64,000 nucleotides of DNA from positions 24,699,319 through 24,763,318 of the forward strand of contig CM041644.1 in assembly GCA_023333625.1 (NCBI GenBank). The letters are read 5' to 3'. The stretch comes from Bothriochloa decipiens. Lineage: Eukaryota; Streptophyta; Magnoliopsida; Poales; Poaceae. A program made the position numbers and the translations under genes. Under the pieces are notes generated by a model, which saw nothing but the letters and a program-made list of their open reading frames with translations, was not told where the DNA came from and did not search any database. Shown piece by piece: positions 45,876-57,619 of the stretch (position 1 is its first letter; every line of letters starts with the position of its first letter).

Positions 45876-48800
45876 ATGTCTGTCAACTTCGACGTCCCCA
45901 AGGTTAATTTTCTTCTTCATTCATCTTTTGATATTTCTTCTCTCCTTTTTCGCATAGTCCATGACTCCTCTTTATCTTCCTCCTTGACCTTTAATCTAGG
46001 AACTTCGCAATAAGCTCATCATCCCCACGCATCGAGGCCAAATAATTTGCCTAGGCCCAATGGGGAATCCAGATCCGACCGATATCATCAACGCAGAAAC
46101 CAACCGCATCCCCTTCAGAGCTCAAAATTTCAATTTAGAATTTTGGGCCGATACTTTTCGATCCTGGCCAAAGATCACCAAATGATGGAAAGACTGGTAT
46201 TTGAGGGTTGCCGGGCCGATGGAGGTCTATTGGGCAGAACATAGATTAGACCAATGCATTAGACTGTCCATTGCTGATATGGAGAGGAATGAATCAATGT
46301 TGATTGCTGCCTCTTACTTTTGGTCTGACACCATGAACGCCTTCATATTCAAACATGGACCAGTCTCTCTAACTCTTGCCGATGTGTTTATGCTCACTGG
46401 CCTAGACATATCAACTGCTAATGACAACACTCTGTTCCAAAGGACTGACTACCTGAAACATCGGTGGCTGGACTGGGTACATCAAGGAATATCAAAAATC
46501 CGGATCGGTCAGTCAGAGGGAGCATTCAGCCTTCCTGAATATGTGGCTAGAAAATTTCATCTTCTACGACAGAATAGTTGGACCAACCAATATGCATCTA
46601 TCTACAGTAGAGATGTTAGCTAATGGCGTCAAACTTCCTCTTGGCCGATACCTTCTTGGTTCAGTCTATCATCTCCTCCACCAAGTTTCACAAAGGCTGT
46701 TACAAGACAAGTCCATCGGCAATCTGGGAGGTCCTTGGTGGTTCATCAACATGTGGCTGAATGCACATATGCACAAGTACCTTCACTTTGATTTATTTGC
46801 CCAGCAGTTCCCTCGAGATCTCCTTGAAGATTACCAACTTGGAGAAGATGAATTGGCAACACGCCCCCCTTAATTTTGGAGAAGCGTTAGCAGTACTTCC
46901 TGGGGCAGAGGCCAGCAGAGCCCAAATTGGCAACTTCTTCCAAAGGCTATACATCAGCAATCCTCCTGAGCTCCGGGCCTGGGTTCCTTATATTGATGAC
47001 GAAGCACGATTCCAACTGCTCTTCAACTTTGCTGATGATGCCTTGAATAAAGACGCTGAGATCCTCAATGCAATGATCACCCCTCGTGCCATCCTGGTCA
47101 ATATGTTTGGAAGTGGAAAGAACATCAATACTACATATGCTACAATCCATCGGCAGTAGCAAGACAACTAGCTTTCGGGCAACTGCCCATCAAACTCTGC
47201 CATGCCAATGTGATTAAGCCGAGAGAAACTATCACTAGCAGCATGGATTGGTGCAAAATAGTCACTCTTCTTCCTGATGCCAATACCTCTAATGTTGACC
47301 TGACCGATTGGGCACCGGCTTCCTTCATCACTGAATCTTTCAAATTATGGTGGCAAGAGTGGAAAGAGCAAATATTCTTTGCATCTCCTCACTTCTATTG
47401 GAATCTCATCGACCCTGTTCATGCCATACCTGCCGATGCAGTAAGTTTGACCATCTGCACTTCTTCCAATTCTCTTTTTCAATCTATCGGCACCTAACTC
47501 TTTCTCAACAGGTTGATGACCCGATCCCAACATTGAGCAAGAGCGGCAGAGTCATAAGGCTGCGGCCGATATCCCCAATATCCATAATCGGCCATAGAGC
47601 TCCCTCATTAGATGCTCTGCCATGCTGCGGTCGTTCCAAGAAGAGCTCCTCCAAATCAAATTTGACCAGAAGTATGGCTGCTCCATCGGATACGGTTGCA
47701 CCCTCAGCACGGACATCCTAGGTAACTGTCTTATTTTTTTCTGTGTGTGCCAACTGCCGTGATATACTAATCTCATATTTCAGGGTGCAAGTTCTACATT
47801 TGTTGAATCCTCATCGGCAACTCACCCTTCATCTCCACCTGCTGCACCTTCATTGCCACACTTCGTCGTCCTTGACGATTTTCCAGAGGTACCCCTCAAA
47901 TTAAACTCTGACCATTGTATCAGCATTTTTACTCATCTGCTTCTCTCATAGCATCAAGTAGTCGCATCGACAACTACCCCAAGTGCGCAGACATCTCATC
48001 CACCCATTGCTGATGTACTCCAGCCATCTGGTGCTGACGTTTCTCAGCACAAGCGCAAGGTTTCATCGGATGAAGAGTCCCAATCAAAGCGAGCGAGGCC
48101 TACACTAGCTCCAGTTGCATCATCGGCATCCTCACCCTACCAGACATTGCCTGATGTTCCAACACAGACTTCCCCATCGGCAACTGTTCTCCAATCAATA
48201 GTTGTACCTGTACAAGAATCTTCATCGGCACTGGCGTTGCAGCAGCATCCAACCGAGGTATCAACGCAGGAAACACCATTGGTAATCATACCTCAGGTTG
48301 CTTCTTCTAGCCAAAGGCGAGAAATTGCCTGAAAACAAGTAAGTTAACTCCCTTAGTCAATTTTCGACATTTATATCCTTTAGCTAACAACTTTTCCCTT
48401 TTAGGAGCAAGATTCCCCCGATAGCCTATTCTCTTTCTCTATTATTGGAGATATTCCTGATGATGAAGAGAACGAAGAAAGCTCTGCCCCAACCTTAGAA
48501 GCCTTATCCTCTGAAATTAAATCTAGGCTGGAGACACTGCTATCCCTGCCGCAACAGGAAACTTCTCAGTTAGTCCAGGATTTCAATTCTACCAGGGCAA
48601 CTTTCAAGGCAATTCGAGGCCAGATTCCTGCCGATGTTGAAGAAATCCTTTTCCAAGCCGCAAATCTAGAGAGTCGGCAACTTCAATATCAAAAAGCTGC
48701 TCAACGTATTGCCATAGGGCTACCCAAGCATGACTCCAGGAAGAGATGATGAAGTATAAACAATCTGTTGATGAGAAACATAAAGACATCGGCAAATTGG

Positions 48801-49105
48801 AAGCCTCCCGCATGGAGCTGGAAGAGAAGATTTCCCAATTATCAGCAAAGAGAGAAGCTTTATTAGCAGAGCTGAAAAAAGTTGAAGAAGCCCTGGATAC
48901 AGTCACTCAAGAGAAAGCCCAAATGCCTGACACTATCAAGATTCTTCAGCAGGAAAGGGACAACCAAGCCCTCAAGACACTAGCCCTTAAGAAGAAAATC
49001 AAGCCAGTAGAAAGCAATGCCGATGAAGACGTAAAGACCATAGAGGAAGCCAACCAGATTCGCCTGCGTGCGATATCGGCTATTCATTCACTGCTGAACT
49101 TGTAA
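45876..49105 (+). pseudogene. Antisense ORF of Tat B: plant mobile domain protein with coiled-coil tail
   Basis: Exon 1 (45876-45902, MSVNFDVPK) ends before GTTAATT; exon 2 starts after CTAG near 45999 (ELRNKLIIPTHRGQIIC). The plant mobile domain (PMD) follows: VYWAEHRLDQCIRLS, MLIAASYFWSDTMNAFIF, HGPVSLTLADVFMLTGLDIS. It continues over frame changes near 46600 and 46870 (LGGPWWFINMWLNAHM; FFQRLYISNPPELRAWVPYI) to a GTAAGT donor near 47440. Later exons are Ser/Pro/Thr-rich (48000-48330), then acidic and coiled-coil (MELEEKISQLSAKREALLAE) to TAA at 49105. Stops (for example TGA near 46177) and frame changes break it. Such antisense ORFs are known from the Tat lineage. PMD proteins outside transposons act in silencing (MAIN family); the role here is unknown. 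Confidence 0.82.
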
Positions 49106-49206
49106 ACTTCTTTTCCATTGGCAAAGTAGTGCATCAGTAACTTGTAAAACTTCATATTAACGTAGCGCTGATACGTTCTTATTGAACAAGTATTATATCT
49201 GTTTCT

Positions 49207-50330
49207 TCACGCATCCATCCAAATACTAGGATAATATCTCTTCAGATATTTACCGTTCAATGCTCTTGGAAATATTTCTATTTCAAGAGTTTCTAAGATA
49301 TAAGCATTACCAGGAACGGACCGATTTACTCGATAAGGACCTTCCGAATTAGGAGACCACTTGCCGAACTTTGCGCTCTTAGTCCCAATCGGTAAAATCA
49401 GTTTCCAGACTAGATCGCCATTAACAAATTCCTTCACCTTTACCTTCTTGTCACACCACCTAGCAACTCTTTTCTTATTCTCTTTAATGCTGAGTAAAGC
49501 CTTTAGCCGATGACCCGCCAAATCTTCCAACTCATCTTTCATGAGTGTATTGTAATCATCGGTTGACAGTTGATCTTGATGAACTATCCGCCTCGAACCG
49601 GTCTTTATTTCCCAAGGCAAAACCGCGTCATGTCCATATACCAACTGATAAGGCGACACCTTAGTAGCACCATGACAGGCCATTCAATACGACCATAAGG
49701 CCTCGTTCAAAACTGTGTGCCACCTCCTGGGATTTTCCTTAATCTTGCGCTTAATGAGTTTAATAATCCCTTTATTAGATGCTTCGGCCTGACCATTAGC
49801 TTGAGCATAATAAGGAAAAGAGTTTAAAACCTTGATTCCCTTCTCATCAGCAAATCCATCAAACTCCCTGAAGTGAACATGGTTCCTTGATCGGTCGTAA
49901 TGGTCTGAGGAATACCGAACCGATACACATTTTGCTCCTTCACAAAATCAATCATGTTGGCCGATGTCACATTTTTCAAAGGAACTGCCTCAACCCATTT
50001 TGTAAAGTAATCGGTGGCAACGAGGTTGAATTTATGCCCTTTGCTTGATGGTGGATAAACTTGACTGATGATGTCAATAGCCCATCCTCGAAACGGCCAT
50101 GGCTTAATTATGGGATTCATTGCCGATGCGGGTGCCCTTTGGACGTTGTCGAACTTTTGACACTCATGATACCATTTAATATACTTGAAACAATCTTCAA
50201 GTATTGTTGGCTAGTAAAATCCATTTTGCCTGATCATCCACTTCATTTTGAAAGCCGATTGATGTGCCCCGCATACTCCTTCATGAATTTCGCCCATTAA
50301 ACTTTTTGATTCTTCTTCACCAAGAAACTT
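49207..50330 (-). pseudogene. Tat B integrase
   Basis: N-terminal zinc-binding part (50330-50121): GAHQSAFKMK and ILEDCFKYIKWYHECQKF are legible with a stop between. Core (50120-49824): PFRGWAIDIISQVYPPSSKG, FNLVATDYFTKWVEAVPLKN and FGIPQTITTDQGTMFTSG supply both Asp of the triad. The segment with the Glu (49823-49690) is broken. The C-terminal part (49683-49207): ACHGATKVSPYQLVYGHDAV and VNGDLVWKLILPIG end at RYYPSIWMDA. Frame changes occur near 49830 and 49685. Confidence 0.88.
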
Positions 50331-50485
50331 GAGCAAAACTCCATCCATTGTTTGATAATATAACTCATTATCTAGGAGCACTTACTTAGTAGCCTGGAAC
50401 CTTATACGCCTTTTGAGCTTCTTAGATGGATCCTTCAAGTAATCGGCAATCTCCTTCCTCCAATCATAGGCGTCAGTTGCCAATG

Positions 50486-50914
50486 TCAGCACTTCCTGGA
50501 TCTGTTGGTACCCCGAAGCATGTGTGCCAGCCAATTAGCCTCTTCATTATGCAATCTGGAGGTATGTCCAAGGTGGACATATTTAAACTCTTTCAATAAT
50601 TGTCGACATCTTTCGTAATACGAAATTAAAACTTCACTTCGACACTCATACATTCCAGCTAGCTGATTAATAACTAGCATTAAATCACCAAAAATTTCAA
50701 CAGCATCGACACGGACTTCCCTGAGTAACTCTAATCCTTTCAACACAGCCTGATATTCAACCTGATTGTTTGTCGATGTGGTAGCAATCGGCAATGAGAA
50801 TTCGTATTTATTCCCTTGAGGTGATATCAACACAATGCCAATGCCTGCTCCTTCTCCACATGTAGAACCATCAAATAAAAGTGTCCATGGAGCAATCTCT
50901 AAAGAATTTACCAT
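50486..50914 (-). pseudogene. Tat B RNase H (archaeal-type, second RNase H)
   Basis: The ORF reads PWTLLFDGSTCGEGAGIGIV (catalytic Asp in LLFDGS), NQVEYQAVLKGLELL (Glu), IFGDLMLVINQLAGMYECR (Asp) and HTSRLHNEEANWLAHM (last acidic residue region; the usual Asn-Xaa-Xaa-Ala-Asp reads Asn-Glu-Glu-Ala-Asn). A second, plant-type/archaeal-type RNase H after the retroviral one is a hallmark of Tat elements. The 142-codon ORF is open apart from its ends. Confidence 0.88.
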
Positions 50915-50923
50915 GCCGCAATG

Positions 50924-51580
50924 CTAAGTAATAAAATCGGCCATCACTTGCCCCTTGACTGCTTTAGCCGATTCATAACGCACATCGAACTCTAATAACG
51001 CTAAAATCCACTTGCCGATTCTTCCATTTAGAATTGGCATTGACAGCATATATTTGACCACATCATCTTTGCATATAACAGTGCATTTGGCCGTTAACAG
51101 ATAATGCCTTAATTTAACACAGGAGAAATATAAGCATAAGCATAACTTTTCAATGGCCGAATACCTGCTCTCAGCATCTACCAACCTTTTGCTCAGGTAA
51201 TAGATTACACGTTCTTTCCCTTCAAACTCTTGGATTAGAGCTGACCCAATGACTTCATCATCACCCGACAGATACAATCTGAAGGGCTTTCGGTGTTGAG
51301 CTGGAACCAGCACTGGAGGATTCACCAAATACTTCTTAATTTCTTCTAAAGCCAACTGCTGTTCTGCTCCCCACACTGGAGGCAACGGCAGATCTTGCTT
51401 CTGGATTACTTCTCTGCCCCTATTCTTGCTGAAAGACTTCAAGCAGAGTTGCCTGTAATCCTCCATAGCTTTTTCCATGGCTAGCTTCTGATCTTCCTTG
51501 AGATCTAACTCTGATATCTCGATGATGTTCTCTGGATTGATATCAGCAGGTTCTTCATGACAAATCTATTGACTTGGTCC
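50924..51580 (-). pseudogene. Tat B gag stub fused to RT connection/RNase H
   Basis: The ORF 51478-50924 starts with a gag-like MEKAMEDYRQLCLKSFSKNR and passes without a stop into VWGAEQQLALEEIKKYL, the RT connection; then PFRLYLSGDDEVIGSALIQE, RVIYYLSKRLVDAESRYSAI, CVICKDDVV-like residues and PILNGRIGKWILALLEFDV, as in the retroviral RNase H of Tat pol. From 51580 the frame is also open (DINPENIIEISELDLKEDQ). The rest of gag, protease and the RT palm are missing, so the junction near 51370-51420 is an internal deletion that kept the frame. Confidence 0.8.
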
Positions 51581-51594
51581 CACAGGGCGTGCCA
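51576..51594 (-). promoter_or_regulatory. Primer-binding site of Tat B
   Basis: The minus strand reads TGGCACGCCCTGTGGGACC starting seven bases inside the LTR end at 51602. The corresponding tRNA is not assigned. Confidence 0.75.
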
Positions 51595-51601
51595 AAAGAT
51601 G

Positions 51602-52516
51602 TGTTGACACAAAGTTCTATCTGCAAACACACCGGGCTAATACCCAAATTCGATATCCGAAGCGTGCCAGTCAATTTGACCTGTTAATCGACAAGGATGA
51701 TAACTTGAATAAAAACCGAACGAGACGACAACGATGCGCCCGGACGTCAAAGCTCAAAAATGTATTCGATAACTCTTGAACAAATTAGACGAGATGACAG
51801 CGATACGCCCGAAAGTCAAAGCCTAAATCGTGCTTGGTAGACGCAGAACTTGCAAGGTCGTTAGAGATCAAGTTGATGCAGCCCATCGAATCTTGAAAGA
51901 ACTCGTTGAAAAAGAGAAAATACTTGACGAAGTCGTCAAAAAGTAAAGTGCTGGTAAAAGTAAATTGCGATAAAAAGTAGATTTGTTTATTGATGCTTGG
52001 ATGCTCATTACAATGCCCTCCAGCACATATTTATACTCTGCTATTCAAAGAATCCTAACCGAATACGAAAAGCTTAAATATAGAAAAATAAACTTATTCC
52101 TTATACGAACTCTATCTCTAAAGGAAAGAAATAAAACTCGTATAGGAACTAGACTCAGACTACACTACGAAGATCATAAGCTCACATGATGCCGATCCTC
52201 TGTCCATTTTCATCATGATGAAGTTATCTTTCCATCGGCATGCTCTCTGGTATCGGCAACAATCTTCTAGTCTCCAGCCTGTCTCATCGGCAACAGCTCT
52301 ACAGCTTCATCGGTAGAAATCCTCTAGCTCCCTGCCAGTCTCATCGGTAACAGCTCTTTAGCCTCATCGGCAACAACTCAGACCAATCCACCCTTCATCA
52401 GCAACCACATATTGGCAACATCAAAAGTAATGCTGAAGACAAAATAATAACTAATCCCTTGTCGATTAGCTCAGTTTCTGATTCTTACTGACACGTGTCG
52501 AAAAATGGTGTCAATA
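51602..52516 (-). repeat. 5' LTR of Tat B (complete, 915 bp)
   Basis: On the plus strand it starts TGTTGACACAAAG and ends GGTGTCAATA, the last A-T-A replacing the expected A-C-A. It contains the TATA box (minus, 52028-52035) and the 57-bp internal repeats. It shows the 272 bp lost from the other LTR. Confidence 0.87.
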
Positions 52517-55500
52517 GGAACCTTCCTGGCCGCCCGTCCCTCGAGGAGATCTGTGCCGCTGCCACTGCCATGGCCCCCATCTTTCAGCCGGTGGAACCCT
52601 GGCGCTCATCGACCGTGATGTGGCAGAGGTTGAATAAGCTAGTGAGAGAGGGACTTCTCCGCCCCGTCACCGATCCGACTCGGCCGGAGTGGATTGCCCC
52701 GTCGAGGGGCCACCCGGAGCCAAACCCGCTAGAGGGCTACATGGTCAGCTTCCTCAAGTATCACCGGCACGGGCTCGGAGCGTCCCCAAGCGAGTTCATG
52801 CAGGGGCTGATGAACTTCTATGGCGTCGAGCTCCAACACTTCTCCCCCAACGCCATCTCCAACACTGCCATCTTCGCAGCCGTCTGCGAGGGCTACTTAG
52901 GGATGGCACCCCATTGGGAGCTGTGGCTCCATCTCTACAAGGGGGAGTGGTTCAACTCTCCGGTGGGGTCAGGTGTGAGGCAGATCATCAGAGCGGGCTA
53001 CCTCAACTTCATGTTGAAGGCAGGCAAGTCGGAGGTGCCGCGTGAGTACATCCCCACCGGGTTGATGTCCAACCACTCTCAGTGGGACGAGCAATGGTTC
53101 TACCTCCGTAATGATGGAGGCTACTTCCCGCCGTACACCGGGCGGCTCATCACCGAGCGGCCATTCAACTGGCCGCACGGTGTGACAGGTGATCTCCAAC
53201 ATCGACTTCGACCCCTCACTGCCATGATGAGGACACTTTGAGAGGTGGGCCTGACGGCGGGCATGGTGGTCTCGGCTTTCCATAGTCGACGGGTGCTCCC
53301 CTTGATGGAGCTCCCACTGCGGTTGGACAAGATGCTCCCCGCGGTGGCACCCGAAGTGCTCAAGAGGTGCCGAATGTACAGCGAGGAGATACCCGCTATG
53401 GAGATTTTTGTGCAGGTGAAAGGGATGGTTGTAGCTTTCTTCAGGGTAGAGGACGTCAACTGCCTCCCCATGCGGCCGGAGGAGGGGTGCCTTGACCTGG
53501 TAAGTGCCTCGACCCATGCCTTTCGTGTTTATGTTTTGTCCCCTTTTTTCCTTACTCTTGTCCTCGTGACCGAATGTTTTCGTGCAGGGGAGAATCGACT
53601 ACCGGAGATCGAGGCCCCCATTGAGGGAGGATGCTCTCGATCATCAGGTGAGATGCTTCGACGCCCAGTAGGAAAAGAGGTGCAAGGATGAGGAGAGGAA
53701 GGAAAAGGACAAGAAGCTCCCAGAGGAGGAGTCTCCTTTCGAGGATGAGGGAGACATGGATGATGACGATGATGATGATGATGATGTTGATGGGGTGGCG
53801 GGATGTCTCGAGCCCCTTCTTTCTGGTCCCTCCCGTGCTGACCGTCTTCCAGTGCAGGAAGGTGGTCGGAGCAGCGTGCCCCTCAGCCGGCGACTACGAC
53901 CTCAGAGTGCCAGCGAGGGGAAAGTCCGACCACTCCCTCGACTTGGGGAGGTTCGTCCTCCTCCCATCATGCTCATGGCGGGACTCCACCCACTTCGACC
54001 CGGGAGACCTGGTCCCGGTCATCGGTGCGGGTGGAGCATGGTTGTGTCTAGGAGGCCTCGTCGGGGCAAGGAGGCTCGGCGACCTCACCGACAGCCCCTA
54101 GCAGCCCCAGCCCTGGGAAGAGCTCAGCCTTGGGTGGGGCCTCGAGGTCTGCTGGCGGCTCGAGGGGGACCCAAAAGGCCTCTATCCCCTTTGGGTAAGT
54201 GTTGTTGATTTAAGTCTCTTCTTGTTGCTTCCCTATTCTATGGTTCATTAAGTTCTCTACTATCCTGCTTTTCGTCCAGGCCAAAGCGCCGCATCGAGGG
54301 GGTGACCCTTGTGCTAGCTAAGCGGCTTAGGGTGGACGCGGCCACAAAGATGAGGGCCTCAGCCACAGGTGTGACGTCGAGGCCCTTGGCACCGTGGGAG
54401 GCGAGGTGGCTGTCCTTAGCCCTCGGGGCTATGGCTCACGGTAGGCTGACGGGTTATGCTCTTGCTGTAGGGTTGAGCAACTCAGGGGCCGTGATGGGCA
54501 GTGACTCTGAGCCAAGGAAGATGCAGGAGGGGGAGCGCCTCCCTTATGTCGACGTCCATGGTCCCCGAGCTCGGCCCGGCACCAGAGAGTGGAGCCCCGG
54601 CGTCGGGAGCCCATGACCTGGGCCAGCCTGAGGTCTCTGCTTCCATGCCTGAGGCGGGAGCCCCCGAGGGCCACGAGCCAGGAACGGAAGTAGCCCCCAT
54701 CGACCTTGAGGGTGAGGAGGCCATCACCCCTCCCCCTTCGATGGGGGAGCGGAAGCCATGGCCGACAGGGCTACGTGAGTTGGAGGCTCAGTGGAAGCAG
54801 GAACTGCCGCGGATGCAGCAGGAGGAGAAGGAGCCGCAAGAGTGGCAGGAGGAGGAGGTGACCGGGGAATGGCCCTAGCACCATCAGAAGCAGCAGACGC
54901 TGCAGGGGGACATGATGCTACCGGACCCATCGGCGCAGTAGCCGCCCAAGCCGTCGGAGGGGGAGGAGACCTCGGGACTCCCAAAACAGTGGGTGTCCGT
55001 GATCACCCTTGATGAGCTGCTACAAGAAGCAGTGCTAAAACCCTCAACGCAGCTCAAGAAGGAGACCTCAGCACCAAGCCCGCCGGCAGACGTGTCGATG
55101 GTGGACCAGGCGATGCCATAAGATGTGGCATTGGAGGAAGCGACGGCCACATCCCCTCCACCACCTCAGGAGCAGCCTGAGCCAACGTCGAGCCAGCCAC
55201 CGCAATCGTCAGCCGCGCCGTCAGAGGAGCCAGCGGTTTCTGGTTCGTAGGCAAAGCGGTCGGAGGAGACGGCGGCCGCCATCGCATTGGGGCTCCTGGC
55301 CCGTTGAGGAGGAGGTCGACGTCCGACCTTGGGGCGAGAGACACCGGCACCGCGTCAGAGTTCCCCACCTCGGCCAAGTTGGTGGAGCACCACGGCGCCC
55401 CACGTGACGTGGTAGAGGAGATTGAGTCCTTGGCGCGAACCAAGGTCAAGACGCTCTTCTCTCATTGGGGCAAGGAGAGTGTCTTGCTCCAGGAGCTCGG

Positions 55501-56708
55501 CGACTCTAGCGCTCCCAGGATTGAGATGGATGACCCTGCGGCACTTCCTCCAGCTGGGTTTCGAGCTCGTTGGGGATCTCGACAAGAGTCTCGCGGTAAG
55601 TCCCCGTTTGGATCACATACGGTTTTTGGACTTTCCTATATGGATCGCCTTAACCCTCGATTTCCTGTTTCTAGGACTTGCGGAGGTGTTCCCACTCCAA
55701 GTCATACTTCCTCCATGAAATGCATAACAGCTGGGAGGAAGTGCTTCGCCAACTCGAGGCCGGTCGTTCTGAGTAGAGCAGGGTGGCCAAGGTCGAGGAG
55801 AAGGTGAAGCAGGCCAGGGAGGAGGCCGCCAGGGCCAAGGAGGAGGCCACCCAGGAGAAGGAGGACACCGAGGCAGCTCAAGGCAAAGCTGCCTGAGTCA
55901 AGAAGAAGCTTCGGCGAGTCAAGGAGGAGGTCGATGTGGCTAGGGGCGAAGCGGAGGAGGCCAAGAGCGATGGCGCTCACACTCAAGAGCACGTCAAGCT
56001 ACTCACGAAGAAGCCCCAGGGCTCCGTGGAGCGTATTCGCTCGCTCGAGGCCAGTCTGGCTCAGGTCTCCATGATGCGTGACACCCTCTTCGCCTTGGTC
56101 AATGAGGTGAAGGGTCGAGCCGACATCCTGGACGCCAAGCTCGAGGCGATGAAGGCTACCCTTCGAGAGAAGGAGCAAGCCATCATCTTGGCTGGTGGCG
56201 CCCTTGAGACTCTCCGGTGTGAGAAGATCAACTTGACTCGGGCTTTCAAGGAGGCCCAACAGGAGCGAGACGAGGCTCGAGAGGAGCGCGATGCCATGCT
56301 GGAGGACCGTAGCGCCCTCCAGACCCGCTGTGCTAGTGAGTTCCTTGGTAGGTTTTGACCTTTTTCTTTTCCATGTGACTTGTTTAACTCTTGTTTTGTC
56401 TTTCAGGCCTTGAGTCCAAGCTGCTCTCCACTCAAGCCGCCACCAAGGCGCTACAGGAGGGCCTCGTGGCGGAGGGGGCGCTTCTCAGCAGGTTTTGGGT
56501 TGCCATCAATAGGCTCCATACCTCCTGGGAGGTTGAGCCCATCGAGGTGGCTGAAGAAGATGTCTCGGGGGCCGCGCTCGTCAACCGGCTCTACCACCTC
56601 AATGCCACCCTTCGAGATCGCGTGCGGGAGGTGCTCCACACTGGCGTGAAGCACGCGCTGGCGGTGGTTTCCTCTGGCTTCATCTTTGACATTGACGTCG
56701 TTGCCTAA
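52517..56708 (+). pseudogene. Antisense ORF of Tat A: Transposase_28-type domain and coiled-coil tail
   Basis: After the Tat B boundary the plus strand reads GRPSLEEICAAATAMAPIFQ, PLEGYMVSFLKYHRHGLG, FMQGLMNFYGVELQHFSPN and HWELWLHLYKGEWFNS: the 'putative gypsy type transposon' domain (PF04195, Transposase_28). A TGA at 53239-53241 interrupts the frame, which resumes unchanged (LTAGMVVSAFHSRRVLPLME) to the intron donor GTAAGTG near 53502; the next exon starts after CGTGCAG at 53587. Then come a poly-Asp stretch (53757-53785), a long Pro/Ala/Glu-rich linker in several frames, and a coiled coil (55936-56333; SLEASLAQVSMMRDTLFALV). An intron (GTGAGTT to TTTCAG, 56334-56406) precedes the last exon (LLSTQAATKALQEGLVAEGA) ending at 56708. 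The 5' end and promoter are lost at the Tat B junction. Confidence 0.82.
53755..53790 (+). repeat. (GAT)n repeat encoding poly-Asp
   Basis: About ten GAT/GAC triplets inside the antisense gene of Tat A (MDDDDDDDDDVDG). Confidence 0.85.
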
Positions 56709-57619
56709 GGCTTCGTCCCTGACATCTTGAAGACTGATGCCAAGAACAAGGAGTGATGCCAAGGGCTAATCCAGGATGCCGAGAGGCCAGGGGAAGCGCT
56801 GGCGAAGCTATTTGAGGATGAAGTCCTCCCCCCGAAGATGAAGGGTACACCGTCGAGGAGGACGGCGACGAAGACGACGGAGCGGGCCTGTAAAACTGGG
56901 CGAAGGTGCCCATGTAAATAAGTTAGTTTTTGTAACTTGTATTCAGTGTGGCCTCGAGGGCCTTTAAGACATCTATGCATCTATCGTAATGCATTTGGAT
57001 ATTTCAAGTTCGAGCCTTCTCTGTTTTCTTTCGCCTAGATTTTGCTTTTTTGACTAAGTGTTCGACACGTGCTCGTATCCCTTGAGGGGGGAGCGAGTGG
57101 AGGAACCATAGCCCAGAGGCATAGGAGAGCTCCTAGCTCGACAACCCTCGACCCTTAGGGAATTCGAGGTGTTTTCTTCTTAGTCGCGAAGCGCGTCGAA
57201 GCGAAGGAAAGAAGAGACGCTCGAGCTTCGATCATCTGACCTTTGCTTTTCGACTAAGCGTTCGACGCATGCTCGTATCCCTCAGGGGGAGTGAGTGGAG
57301 GTACCATAGCCCTGGGGCATAGGAGAGCTCCCGGCTCGAAAGCCCTCATCGACCTCGAGGGAGTTTGAGGCGTTTTCTACTTAGTTACGAAGCAAAAGGA
57401 GATGCTCGATTTTTTGAAAAATCGTTCGTATTTTTTAGGAACTTAGAGGGTTCCCCCTCGTAGTCCCCGAGGGAGGCTCGACTCTAGCGAGACAGGGTCG
57501 AGGCTACCTCTTGCATGTATAATAATAAGTTTGAACTTATAATCAAAAGTACTTCTTATATTTGTCATGCGAAAATGTACGAAACATGCAAGAATGTACA
57601 AGGGCATCGGTGCCCTAGG
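56709..57619. repeat. Non-coding part of Tat A with a 200-bp tandem duplication
   Basis: GACTAAGTGTTCGACACGTG (57052) recurs as GACTAAGCGTTCGACGCATG (57252); both copies continue through CATAGGAGAGCTCC and end near GAAGCxxAAGGA. The remainder holds no gene. Confidence 0.75.

Larger units (their letters stand above)
44920..52516 (-). mobile_element. Tat-type Ty3/Gypsy element B, internally deleted and with one LTR clipped
   Basis: Minus-strand order: 5' LTR (52516-51602), primer-binding site, short gag piece fused to RT connection, RNase H, integrase, then an antisense plant-mobile-domain gene (plus strand), polypurine tract and a 3' LTR (45562-44920) lacking its last 272 bp. There is no target duplication, which fits a deletion through the left LTR end. 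LTR ends are TGTTGACAC/GTGTCAACA, with one base changed at the right boundary (GTGTCAATA). The two 3' LTR/5' LTR copies differ by only a few bases per hundred over the shared 640 bp. Confidence 0.87.

Noticed and set aside
44915..52521. A 5-bp target duplication for Tat B
   Set aside because: Neither TGATGC/GGTGTCA nor TTGATG/GTGTCAATA boundaries give matching flanks; the clipped LTR explains the absence.
52969..53517. 182-codon minus-strand ORF
   Set aside because: It is the shadow of the Transposase_28-type antisense gene on the plus strand, which has domain similarity and splice sites.
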